DNA from: Brachionus koreanus
Lineage: Eukaryota; Rotifera; Eurotatoria; Ploima; Brachionidae
Direction: 5' to 3'
Length of the DNA stretch: 60,497 bases
Assembly (NCBI GenBank): GCA_016987375.1
Contig: PJRA01000016.1
Span: forward strand, 1-60,497
Positions within the stretch are counted from its first letter, which is position 1, and each line of letters starts with the position of its first letter. The translations under genes were made by a program, and so were the position numbers. Below are positions 1 to 9,503 of this stretch, piece by piece. The notes under the pieces are model-generated. The model made no database searches. It was not told where the DNA came from and saw nothing but the letters and a program-made list of their open reading frames with translations.

Positions 1-37
1 AACCCTAACCCTAACCCTAAACCCTTAACCCTAAACC

Positions 38-78
<41 letters not shown>

Positions 79-88
79 CCCTAACCCT
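1..88. repeat. Telomeric repeat array (CCCTAA)n, chromosome end
   Basis: Tandem CCCTAA units run from base 1 to about 88, then unique AT-rich sequence starts. This is the C-rich strand of a TTAGGG telomere reading inward, so the window begins at a chromosome tip. Several units are variants: CCCTAAA occurs more than once and CCCTTAA once, interspersed with perfect units, as is typical of the proximal edge of a telomere. Only 88 bases are present, so the assembly probably truncates the array. Confidence 0.96.
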
Positions 89-675
89 TGAAGCAAAGAA
101 GTATCTTAAAGCATTTGATATCAACTCGATATGAAATATCTAATCTTGAGGAAAAAAAAGAAAGACTTGAAAATTTATTTCAATAATTTTATGAATATAT
201 AAACATAACTTAATAAAATTTATAAATTAAATTTTTTTTTAAAAATTAATAAAATCGAAAATTAAATAAGGCTTTACTTTTTTTATAAAAAACTGAATAT
301 TTTAATTACAAAGTAATTCTTAGAGTAAAGCAAGATGTTTTAATAAAGTTTTAATTATTATCTTAATTATTTATAAAACTTGACTATTGAATAAAAATAA
401 ATTATATAAAAAATTGAAATTTGATTCAAGATTTTATAAATATTTATTTTATATATATTAACATAACTAAACAAAATAAAAATAAAATATATTATTTCAA
501 ATATTTTTTAAAAAATAAAAACTATATTCAACTTTTAAACTTCTAACTTCTAACCCTTAAGTCTAAAAAAAAATTTAAAACTTAATTAAATGTTTATTCT
601 TTTTTCTTAAAAAAGTGATTAAATTTATTTCAAAAATTTTTCTAGAAAAGTAAGATTTCTTAAAAAAGTATCAAA

Positions 676-1067
676 TAACGGGTGGCAAAATTGGTTGTCC
701 TAATATTCATTTTAAAAAAAAATGATGAACCAAATATGATATAAAATTGAAAATTAAGAGGATTAAAAGCATTTTTTTTTCTAGTTTCTAAAATTGATAT
801 TTTTTCTGAAATTTATTTTCAAAATTTATCACTCTGGCCTCTGAGTTGATCACTTGCTACGTCCGAAATTGTCCTCATATGACGACATTAATGTATTGCT
901 AGTTTAATTCACCATTTTGTAGAGAATTTTTTTCTGATAAAAATGAGCCAAAGATTGTTTCTTTCTGTTTAGTTTTCAAGAAGATATGATTTAAAAACAC
1001 TAAAAAATGACCATTCTTCCAAAATCTAATAAATTTGGGTCTTTTTTGCCATTTTTGCCACCCGTTA
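676..1067. mobile_element. MITE-like element with 19-bp terminal inverted repeats and TA flanks
   Basis: The left end reads taacgggtggcaaaattgg (676-694). The right end (1049-1067) is its reverse complement with one mismatch. The dinucleotide TA lies at both outer edges (676-677 and 1066-1067), as expected for the target duplication of Tc1/mariner-type transposons. The element proper would be about 678-1065 (388 bp). The interior has no convincing transposase; an 83-codon minus-strand reading frame at 899-1150 runs out past the right end and looks fortuitous. A non-autonomous Tc1/mariner-type element is the best reading; superfamily assignment is inference from the TA. Confidence 0.7.
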
Positions 1068-1219
1068 ATTTCACGTTTATTTTTAAAAATAGACATAATT
1101 TTTTTAAATATCAAAACAAAATTAAATATGACATATCTTTTTACATTCAATAAATATTTTTTATTACATATTTTGTAAAATTATGGTAATTTATGCTTAT
1201 ATAAAGTCATAAATTATTT

Positions 1220-1283
1220 AAGGGGTTTTTTGGACCCCTTCATTAATTAACGTATATAAAAAAATCAGGTTTTTGAGTGTTAA
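1220..1283. repeat. Single end related to the TTAA-flanked element at 3753-3990
   Basis: A palindromic GGGG..CCCC hairpin (1222-1238) is followed, after about 27 bases, by ggtttttgagtgttaa (1268-1283). The same two modules occur in the same order and strand at the right end of the 3753-3990 element (about 3955-3990), where they are directly adjacent. It therefore looks like one terminus of a second copy that has an insertion. I found no matching opposite terminus upstream. Confidence 0.5.
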
Positions 1284-1416
1284 ACTAGGGTTTTCGATTT
1301 GTCAATTATTTTCAGTCAAATAAAATATGTACGGACAGACATGACAAATAAAATTCATAAATTTTTTCTTACTTTTTTTTGATAGTAAAATCTAGACAAC
1401 CCTTACCATTAAATTT

Positions 1417-1530
1417 ATTCTATTTTATAATCCTTTTTGAAAAAAAAATTATGAAATTGACGAATGATGTAGATTTTTTTATCAGTTTTATTATTCCGGA
1501 GACTGACACTTTTTTGCCTTCTTCAATCAA
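1417..1530 (+). repeat. Dispersed direct repeat, copy 1
   Basis: This segment matches 2471-2603 in the same orientation. Positions 1481-1508 are identical over 28 bases to 2546-2573, and looser similarity extends both upstream (from the attctattttataat motif) and downstream (a gcttcttca-like motif). The core contains ccggagactgaca, GC-rich for this region. It probably represents a fragment of a repeat family; no coding content recognised. Confidence 0.6.
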
Positions 1531-2470
1531 TCAATATTATTCTAGGAAAATATTCAACTCAATATTTTAAGTCTGAAACTAGTAATTATTTAAACATTTA
1601 ATAACAAATCTCAATTTTATGATGTTTTGTAAAACAAGTCAATTACAATTTGAAAGAATATCAACTTTAAGATATCCTAAATTGTTCAGTGACCATTGGC
1701 TTTATTCACTGAGAATAATTTTTAATTTTTATTAATTTTTGACTATATTTTATTTTATACTTTTGTATTTTTTTTTAAATATTATTTTTAAAATAAATAA
1801 AATTGTAAAAAAAAAATTTTTTTCCCTTATTTTTTTAAACAAAACAACTATATTAATTAACACTCATAAATAGAATTTGATTTTGGAAGTGGAATTTTTT
1901 CTAAAAAAATTTTTTTTGCCAAAATTTTCCTAAAACTAGGTTCAGTATTTGAAATTTTAACTCTTGTTTTATTTAAATTTATAACCTTGATATTTTTCTT
2001 CTATTGTTTATATTAAAACTTAGTCAACCTTACCTAAACCCGGAATTTTTTGTCAGAAAATACACTAGAAAAAGTAAAATTTAGTATACAAAATTATTCC
2101 TTTAGAAATAAAACAATGTCCTGGTTTTTAAGCAGGCATTAATTGGTTTAGCTTTTTTTATTGAATAAATTTAAAGATACAAAATGATAACCATCATTTA
2201 CAGTTCAATGTCTGTGTATTTCTTTATGTAAATATTAAAATTGAAAAAAATGATTAAATGAATAAATAAATGAATAAGAGCTGATAGTTTATTTGGGTTA
2301 AACCCCTTACGTTCTGTTCATAATTTACTAATAATATGAATAGCTGACATGGACACAGTTCTGTTGATTAAAATTAAATTTTTTAAATAAAATATTGTGT
2401 AAATTAGCAAAAAAATATATATATTATTCCTTTGTTTAAAATTTATTATTATTTGGCTCTAAAAAAATTC

Positions 2471-2603
2471 ATTCTATTTTATAATACTATTTAAAAAAAA
2501 TTATGGAATAATATGGAATAATAAAGAACTGATAAAGATTTTCTTATCAGTTTTATTATTCCGGAGACTGACAGTTGACTCGATTCCAGCTTCTTCAGGA
2601 CCA
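2471..2603 (+). repeat. Dispersed direct repeat, copy 2
   Basis: Second copy of the repeat at 1417-1530, about 1.06 kb away, sharing the exact 28-base core at 2546-2573. The sequence continuing to about 2720 is less AT-rich than its surroundings, which suggests that this copy preserves more of the original element. Confidence 0.6.
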
Positions 2604-3752
2604 GTATAACGGCTTTTTTCTAAATCTGGTTATGTTAACAGACCGCATCGGTCAAGATTAACTGCTAAAAACCTACAAGACACAACTTTATTGTTCAGTA
2701 ACATGGAGTTAATCAGAGTCTAAATTGAACAAAAAACTTTTTTATTTTTTTTAACAAAAGAAATTTTTATTAATAAAATTAAAGTAAATTTTTTTCTTTT
2801 AATTAATCGGTTAAAGAATAAAAATTAGAAAATTTAAGTCTTAAACTCGTACGAAAAAACATGTATTAAAGCATTTCAAAATATAGTTTTAAATTAGAGC
2901 TTATAAGTATCTTAAGTCTGGACTTAGACTTAATATTATAAAAACTAAAATCATCGAAAATTTCGGAATAAATTATTTTGATTTTGACTTGATATTTACA
3001 CTTTTAGAATGGGCAAAAAAAGCATGATTCCGACAAGCATGTGAGTTAGGAAGAGCACTTTTAGAATTGGGGCCGCCATACACAAAGGCGAAATGAAACT
3101 TTTACGGCTTTAGACTTTTGAGAAAAAAAATTTTAAAAAAACTCCAAATCTTGAACTTTAATTTTAGACTTTTAAACAACTCTGATTTGATGCCAAAATT
3201 AAGATTTTATGTTCAAAATTTAAAAAAATAATTGAAAATTATTTTGATATAAAATACTTTTATTAAATTAAAGAAATTTGAATTTTAATTATCTAGTTTT
3301 TTATTTATTTTGTTTTTTTAATCGAATTAAAAATACAAAAAATTATAGCAATAAAACTAAATTAAAAATTTCACGAGATAATATTATTTTTATTTATTTT
3401 TTGTAGATTATAAAGTCTACTTTACGAATTTGTAAATTCAAATATGCATATTTTTTCTAGTAAATATTTGAAAAGATCTATGGAATATTCTTTTTCAAAT
3501 AAATTTGTTCAAATGTTGTCCAAATAATCTTTGATTTTATCATCAAACTTATTTTGTAATTTTTTAAATACTTAGTCAATAAAACTTATGTTCTTTAACT
3601 AATTTTTGTCAAATCTCATTAATTTTTCCTGTTATTTAAAAATTGGTTTGTAAAAATATTTAAGAATAATTTTTTAAAGGAAATTAGTATAATTTTTGAA
3701 AATAAAAATTATACATTAGAATATGTTTAAGTATTCTTCTTTCCAACTTGAT

Positions 3753-3990
3753 TTAACACTCAAAAACCGGATGAATTTTTTGAACTTTTTATTTAAATCT
3801 TTTTTGATACTTTTTTTCAATGAAAATAAAATTATTTTATAGAAAAAATTAAATNAATTTTATAATATTTTTCATTTAAAATATGATTGAAAGAAAAATT
3901 ATAAAAAAATGATCAAATTTATTGAATAAAAAACAAATAAAAGAAGTTACAAAAGGGGTTCAAAAAACCCCTCCGGTTTTTGAGTCTTAA
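3753..3990. mobile_element. 238-bp MITE with TTAA-bounded inverted repeats
   Basis: The left end reads TTAACACTCAAAAACCGG (3753-3770); the right end, reverse complemented, begins TTAAGACTCAAAAACCGG (3990 back to 3973). The inverted similarity extends about 35 bases inward, including a shared ttttttgaac block. TTAA at both borders is the target-site signature of piggyBac-type transposons, so this may be a piggyBac-derived non-autonomous element. The right terminal repeat carries its own palindrome (ggggtt..aacccc, about 3955-3971). No coding capacity; an N lies inside at 3855. Confidence 0.68.
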
Positions 3991-4117
3991 TATCAAAAAT
4001 TTTAAATTAAAAATTGTGGCAATAAATGTTGCATATTGTTTTAACTGTCATGACATGTCAATATCTATAAAATTTGATATGAAAAATTAAGCAACAGAAA
4101 AGAAACTGACAAGTGAC

Positions 4118-4530
4118 TCTTTGTTTATTGACTTTAGAAAGGCATTTGATATTATTGATACAAGTTTATTAAATCTATTCCATTATTGTTAATTCTTCGT
4201 TCAAACTTTTTTGAAAAGCACCTATAATAGTTAGAATTGGCAGTGAAAATCTATCGTTTTCCTATGTTTGAAAATTTTTAAATTTTTTTTTTGTACACAC
4301 AAAGTTTTGCCGGTGAAGTCATCATCACTGACGGTACACAGCACTAATTTTTATTTAAAATTTAAGTATCAAAATGCTTGCAAGTGATACAAAAATAATT
4401 AGAAAATTTGAAAATAGCAAAAATTTGTATCCCGAAAAAAATTAAAGGAGATGATGAACACATCTTAGTTGTTATGGAAATGTGTTTATTAGGCTTCATA
4501 ATTGATCAAAATCTTAACTTTAGAAAACTT
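4118..4530 (+). mobile_element. Decayed LINE (non-LTR retrotransposon) reverse transcriptase
   Basis: Two separated blocks translate to conserved LINE reverse transcriptase segments. At 4118-4189 the frame gives SLFIDFRKAFDIIDTSLL, matching the motif A region (F-D-F-x-K-A-F-D-x-V-D) with the catalytic aspartate. At 4489-4530 another block gives LGFIIDQNLNFRKL, matching the downstream L-G-V-x-I-D-x-x-L-x-F segment. Between them a weaker block near 4228-4268 resembles the V-R-I-G region. The frames are interrupted by stops and shifts, and there is too little sequence between the blocks for a full palm domain, so the copy is internally deleted and dead. The clade cannot be assigned from this. 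Confidence 0.72.
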
Positions 4531-5049
4531 GAATCTAATTTATTTATTTATTCAAGTTAAAATGAAATTATTTTTTATATAGAGAACTTTCTATCTTGCT
4601 ACTTCAGTATTAATTCAGTTTTTTAAGGGTTAAGGGTTTAATTTTAACAGTTATGTTAAGACATATTTGTCAAAATAAACAATCGAGATAAAAAAGCAAG
4701 TTTATTTTGACTGTTATTATATTTTGTTCACGTGCTTTTAGTATTATATTAATTTTTATTTTTCATATTAAAATAAAAATGCTGTTTGTAAATGAACAAA
4801 AATTTAATAAAATTAATTTATAAGCGTATTCTTATTAAAAGAAAAAAAAACAGCAAAAAGAAATATGCTGTAAGTATGTATTTGATATAAGCAACATGCG
4901 CTTAATAATAAATATATGAATAAAGTACATTAACTGAAATTGCATTTAGCATAATTTGGCTCTAAAAAATGCTGATCAGTTTCTTTAGCATAATTTATAA
5001 AAAAACAAAGAGGTTCATCACTGTCGTAGCCGTCGTCATCAATATGAAC

Positions 5050-5083
5050 AAATCAACATGACTAAATAAAATCATGTTGATTT
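5050..5083. repeat. Perfect 12-bp hairpin
   Basis: aaatcaacatga (5050-5061) is followed by a 10-base spacer and its exact reverse complement (5072-5083). It lies about 360 bases upstream of the Imp start codon. It could be a regulatory hairpin or the remnant of a fold-back element. Confidence 0.6.
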
Positions 5084-5440
5084 AAATCGCTAAGCTTACT
5101 ATTTCATTTTTTGAATTTTTAATATGAAAATAATTTTTTTTTAATTATTTAATTTTATTTTAGATAATAACAATTTTTCCGTTTCAACTTTCGGTTTAGT
5201 TTTTCACTCTCTCTCTCTCTCTCTATCCGTTTTCAATTCATCCACAGATCTTTATTTAATTCACTCATAAATATATACATACACACATACCCAAACCCAT
5301 TTACACAAGAATAAAAGTAAACACAAACGACTTTATCAGTTAACAGTTAAACCAAATTGGATTGATAGCTTTCATTTAACAAAGATAGTTCTGAAATTGC
5401 AAGGAGAGGCAATCTGGTCAATTAGTTAAAGATAAAAAAA

Positions 5441-7675
5441 ATGCAGCAAACTCAAGACGAACAAATTCAATCTCAAACACAAGAACATCATGTTCAATTA
5501 CAGCAATCGAATCAACAAGTGCAACAATCACAAATTCAACAACAACCAATGCAACAAAATCGTACAAGTAATATAGATGTGCCTGTAAGAATTTTAGTAC
5601 CAAGTGAATCGGTTGGTGCAATTATTGGAAAAGGTGGTCAAACAATACGTCAGCTTACACAACAAACAAGAGCCAAAGTAGATGTGTATAGAGGTGATCC
5701 GATGGCACCTAGTAATGCCTTACAGGAAAAAGTTATAACAATTCGTGGTCAGCCAGAAAATTGTATTAACGCATGTCGAGAAATACTCAAAGTAATGAAA
5801 ATAGATGCTGAATCAAAGCAAAAGCCAACTGATATACCACTTAAAGTTTTGGCTCACAATGACTATATTGGCAGAATTATTGGAAAACAAGGAAATACAA
5901 TAAACACAATTAAAAAAGAAACAGAAACAACAGTTACTGTGTCAAGTATAAACGACATTAGCATGAATGTTGAACGTGTAATAACTGTTAAAGGCGAACT
6001 AGAAAACATGATTAAAGCTTTGGAAATAATTCATTCGAAAATAAAGTCAGCCTTTGAGAATGATACAAAGACATATGGAGCTCAAGCGATCATGATGGGA
6101 GGTATACCACCATTGCCGTTGGCTCCACCAGCTTTTGCAGCGGCTGCTTCATCGGCTGCGGCAGCTGCTGCTGCAGCAGCTGCATTCAACGCTGCGCCAC
6201 CAAATTCGGCTGCTCGTTTTGCCGCTGCAGCCGCCGCCGCTGCAGCTGCTGCAGCTGCAGCCCAACAGCAGCAACATCATCAACATTCTTCTCACAATAG
6301 TCAATCTCAAAACCAAAATATTTCACATCATCATCATCAACACCACCAACAAAACCACCAACAGCATCACCAACAACAACAACAACAACAACAGCAACAA
6401 CAACACCATCATCATCATCATCAATCTCAAGCAACACAAATAGGACCACATTCAGCGTCAGTTGTTGCCGCTGCTACTGCTGCTGCAGCGGCAGCCGCAG
6501 CATCTTCATCAACTACTAATCAATCATCTACAACATCATCTCAATCAAATTCTCAGTCAAGTCAATCGAATCAAAACATATCATATGGCAACTTTTATGC
6601 AGGCATGCCACAAACTAATTCAAGTATGTATCAACTACCTCATGCACAATCAGCAAATGACATAGGTCAACAATCGTCTGAAACAGAAACAGTTTATTTA
6701 TATATACCAAATATAGCAGTGGGCGCAATTATTGGTACCAAAGGCTCATATATTAAAAATATTATAAAACTTTCTGGTGCATCGGTTAAAATAACACCCA
6801 TGTCGGCAGAAGAAAGTAAAACAGCTGTGGAACGTCAAGTGGTCATACAAGGTTCACCAGAGAGTCAATGGAAAGCTCAATATTATATCTATGACAAAAT
6901 AAGACAAGAAAGATTTGCTTCTGACGATAATGTTAAATTAAGAGCCGAAATAAATGTGCCATCGAGTATTGTTGGTCGAATAATTGGAAAAATGGGAAAA
7001 AATGTTCGAGAATTGCAACGAACCACAGGCGCAACAATCAAACTTCCCGAAGATCTAACTCAAATGCATCAAAATCAAGAGATTAAAGAGAATGACGAAG
7101 AAAAAGAAGGCAACAGTGAAAATGTTGAAAATACACAAATTGGAGTTAGTGTTGAATCAACAGCTTCAAGTACTACTCTTAATGAAGAAAGACAAACCAC
7201 CGGTGATCAATTAGATAATTCAGTAACTGTCCGAATATACGGATCATTTCAAGCTAGTCAATGCGCACAACGACGCATATTCTCATTAGTCAATCAGTCA
7301 ACTCGAGGTGCATCAGCTTACAATTTTGCTCTTCATCAATTACCTCCAATGCCAATGTCGATTAATCATTATTTGCATGCAGCACCAATGCATTACGGTG
7401 CTCAAATGAATCATCGAGATTATATGTCTCATCATCCAAGTCAATTTTTAGCTCAACAACAAGGACATGTTGTTCATCCTCAAATGAGAATGACTAATGG
7501 AAACAATTATTGTAATTCAAATTCTTATAGAAGACAGAATGTTAATTCTAAAAAACAACACTATCAACAACAGCAGCAGATGAATAATTCAAACAATGAA
7601 CAGCAACATCAACAGCAAGCTCAATCACCTTCAGTTTCTTCTTCTCAACCGGTTTTAGCCGCTTCATCAGCTTAA
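5441..7675 (+). CDS. IGF2BP: Imp/IGF2BP-like RNA-binding protein with four KH domains
   Basis: 744 residues in one exon. Four KH domains carry intact GxxG loops: KH1 about 46-118 (GKGG at 63-66), KH2 about 131-205 (GKQG 148-151), KH3 about 415-491 (GTKG 432-435), KH4 about 500-618 (GKMG 516-519). The KH3-KH4 pair, with VPSSIVGRIIGKMGK and the closing ASQCAQRRI, is diagnostic of the IGF2BP/Imp family, which binds, localises and stabilises mRNAs in cytoplasmic granules. An in-frame TAG (5423-5425) just upstream supports the ATG at 5441. No RRMs are present, as in Drosophila Imp and unlike vertebrate IGF2BPs. Between KH2 and KH3 lie about 200 residues of poly-Ala, poly-Gln and poly-His, and KH4 carries an insert of about 55 acidic/Ser-Thr residues (about 537-592). 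An upstream RRM-coding exon is not strictly excluded but none was seen. Confidence 0.93.
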   Translation: MQQTQDEQIQSQTQEHHVQLQQSNQQVQQSQIQQQPMQQNRTSNIDVPVRILVPSESVGAIIGKGGQTIRQLTQQTRAKVDVYRGDPMAPSNALQEKVITIRGQPENCINACREILKVMKIDAESKQKPTDIPLKVLAHNDYIGRIIGKQGNTINTIKKETETTVTVSSINDISMNVERVITVKGELENMIKALEIIHSKIKSAFENDTKTYGAQAIMMGGIPPLPLAPPAFAAAASSAAAAAAAAAAFNAAPPNSAARFAAAAAAAAAAAAAAQQQQHHQHSSHNSQSQNQNISHHHHQHHQQNHQQHHQQQQQQQQQQQHHHHHHQSQATQIGPHSASVVAAATAAAAAAAASSSTTNQSSTTSSQSNSQSSQSNQNISYGNFYAGMPQTNSSMYQLPHAQSANDIGQQSSETETVYLYIPNIAVGAIIGTKGSYIKNIIKLSGASVKITPMSAEESKTAVERQVVIQGSPESQWKAQYYIYDKIRQERFASDDNVKLRAEINVPSSIVGRIIGKMGKNVRELQRTTGATIKLPEDLTQMHQNQEIKENDEEKEGNSENVENTQIGVSVESTASSTTLNEERQTTGDQLDNSVTVRIYGSFQASQCAQRRIFSLVNQSTRGASAYNFALHQLPPMPMSINHYLHAAPMHYGAQMNHRDYMSHHPSQFLAQQQGHVVHPQMRMTNGNNYCNSNSYRRQNVNSKKQHYQQQQQMNNSNNEQQHQQQAQSPSVSSSQPVLAASSA

Positions 7676-8050
7676 AGTACTGGCAAAGAGTCTTTCGTAT
7701 TCGATTTTTTTGAGCTAATACACAAAAGACTAATTAATTTTTTTAGTTATTAAAATATATATTTTTTTTAAGAGTCACTGTTTTTAGTTAATATTTTCTT
7801 TTTTTTTCTAAAGCATTTTGCTCTGTTTAGTTGTTTGGTTCATTTACTTTTATTAAGTTCCCTAATGTCGCATTATTCTTTGCATTGGAACACAATTCGA
7901 TTATATTATTCACTATTTACTATTTATTTTCGTTATTATTTTTTGGTTAAAAAAATGAATAAAATTTGATATTTTTTTATTTCATAAAATTATTTTTTTT
8001 TAACATAAAAAAAGTCTTCATTCAGTAAAAGCACAATATATTAATTAGTA
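7676..8050. other. 3' flank of the Imp gene
   Basis: T-rich sequence after the Imp stop codon, probably its 3' UTR up to about 7980. No gene seen. Confidence 0.6.
7958..7963 (+). terminator. Possible polyadenylation signal of the Imp gene
   Basis: AATAAA lies 283 bases after the Imp stop codon. In such AT-rich DNA this hexamer is common, so the assignment rests on position only. Confidence 0.35.
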
Positions 8051-8379
8051 GTTAATTTAATCTTTTAGGGGATTAAATTAACTGGAGGAGTTCGTTTCAA
8101 TTCGATATTTTCAATTCAGAAAAACTTGAATAAACTTTTTTACTAAAATGGATAATTACTTAATGTTTAAGCAAATTTGCTTAATGCAGTAGAATAAGTC
8201 TTTTGCTTCTTTTTAATTTGCTGCAAAATGCAGCAAATTGCACAGTACTTTGCATACTTATTCTACTGCATTAAGCGAATTTGTTTAAGCATTGAGCATT
8301 TAACAGAACTTAATTATCTATTTTAGTAAAAAAGTTTATTCAAGTTTTTCTGAATTGAAAATATCGAATTGAAACGAAC
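8051..8379. mobile_element. Fold-back element: long inverted repeat with nested hairpins
   Basis: A left arm (8090-8199) and a right arm (8256-8379) are near-perfect reverse complements over about 110 bases, starting with gttcgtttcaattcg and ending with gaaacgaac. The right arm has a small insertion of about 12 bases. The 56-base loop contains a perfect hairpin, aatttgctgc / gcagcaaatt, at 8215-8239. Immediately outside the left arm is another perfect hairpin, gttaatttaatc / gattaaattaac, at 8051-8062 and 8071-8082. No open reading frame. It is best read as a fold-back or MITE-like transposable element; no clear target duplication was identified. Confidence 0.75.
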
Positions 8380-9503
8380 TTAACACAATTAAAATCTGTT
8401 AATTTTTATTTAAATAATTTGATCGTTTTTATAAAGTCTTATTTTGTGAAATTTGGTAAAAAATAAAAAATAGAACAGAAACTAATGCTAAAAATCTTAT
8501 AAATAATTTTTTACAAATTTAAATAATGCTAAATTTGCAGAGTTTAACCAGAATGTTAACTAATAATACAACTAAGACTGTTTTCCAATCTTGAATCTAC
8601 TTAAAAATCATTTAAAGCAAAATATATTTTTAAAAAAAAGGTTAATTTTTAAAATTTTTTACTATTCTTTTGTACAAAATTTAACAAAACCAAAAAGTCT
8701 GTTCTAAGTAAAATTAATAAAGTATAAGCAGCTTTAATTAATATTATTATCAAGTCTGGCGTAAAAATTGAAATAAGTTAAACGACTAATGCCATCATAA
8801 GCACTTTTTTTAAAAAGTGATAAATAAAATTTATAAAATTTGAATAAAATAAATTTAATACACTAAATGTTAGATTATATATTAGTAATCATTCATGTTT
8901 TTAAAAAATATAACTTAGGAATTGAAAGTTATGACAATTTTATTTTCTTGTATGTGATAAACTAAGAAAAAATTTATTTAATTTTAATTGAAATTTTTTA
9001 GACATTTAAAACTAACTAAAAAAATTGAAAAAGATGGGATCAGTCAAATATTGAAAACCAATCTAAAGAGAGACTTTTTATTATTCAAAAACCAAAAGAC
9101 TAAACACATTTTCTTAACATTGATGCGCTTTTATACATAAACATATTGATTTTAAAATTTAAAGTTAGAATATAAAATTTTCACTCTTTCCTTCTCACTG
9201 TTTCTCTAATTTCTCTCACTTTGATTTTTAAAGCTCTAAGCTTTATGAATAAAAGCATGGATTTAAGTTTTTGTTTTCTTTTTCATTTTTTGTTCTTAAA
9301 TGAATAAGAAAAATTGTTCTCTCTCTCTGGGCTTTAAGACCTTTTCATTTCATATTTCTTCCATAATCAAAAAACACATTAAAATCAAAATTACTATATT
9401 TTAACTCTTTTTTAAAGATAATTAATTAAATTTTATCAGCCAAAAAAAAAAAAAGAATTTTTAAGTTAATTAAATTAAAGTTTTTATTTTAACAATAAAA
9501 ATA
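8380..9503. other. Intergenic AT-rich sequence upstream of CPEB1
   Basis: No coding signal on either strand. A pyrimidine-rich stretch with CT runs (about 9181-9340) probably lies in the promoter or 5' UTR of the CPEB1 gene. Confidence 0.6.

Larger units (their letters stand above)
89..5440. other. Subtelomeric gene-free region with transposon debris
   Basis: No intact protein-coding gene is visible on either strand. The stretch holds the mobile-element remnants listed separately (676-1067, 1220-1283, 1417-1530, 2471-2603, 3753-3990, 4118-4530) and a hairpin at 5050-5083. One ambiguous base (N) lies at 3855. A short G-rich telomere-like motif (TTAAGGG twice) sits at 4623-4637. A CT-dinucleotide run near 5209-5224 and an ACA-rich stretch near 5276-5310 precede the first gene and may belong to its promoter or 5' UTR. 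The rest is low-complexity A/T sequence. Confidence 0.7.

Noticed and set aside
899..1150. 83-codon minus-strand reading frame across the right end of the TA-flanked element
   Set aside because: Low-complexity Lys/Phe-rich translation, crosses the element border and matches no transposase motif.
1379..1570. 63-codon plus-strand reading frame
   Set aside because: Overlaps the dispersed repeat and has no recognisable domain.
5418..5621. Minus-strand frame opposite the start of Imp
   Set aside because: Antisense shadow of the Gln-rich coding region.
6186..6449. Asp/Val-rich frame antisense to the Imp repeat tract
   Set aside because: It is the complement of the poly-Gln/His codons, a composition artefact.
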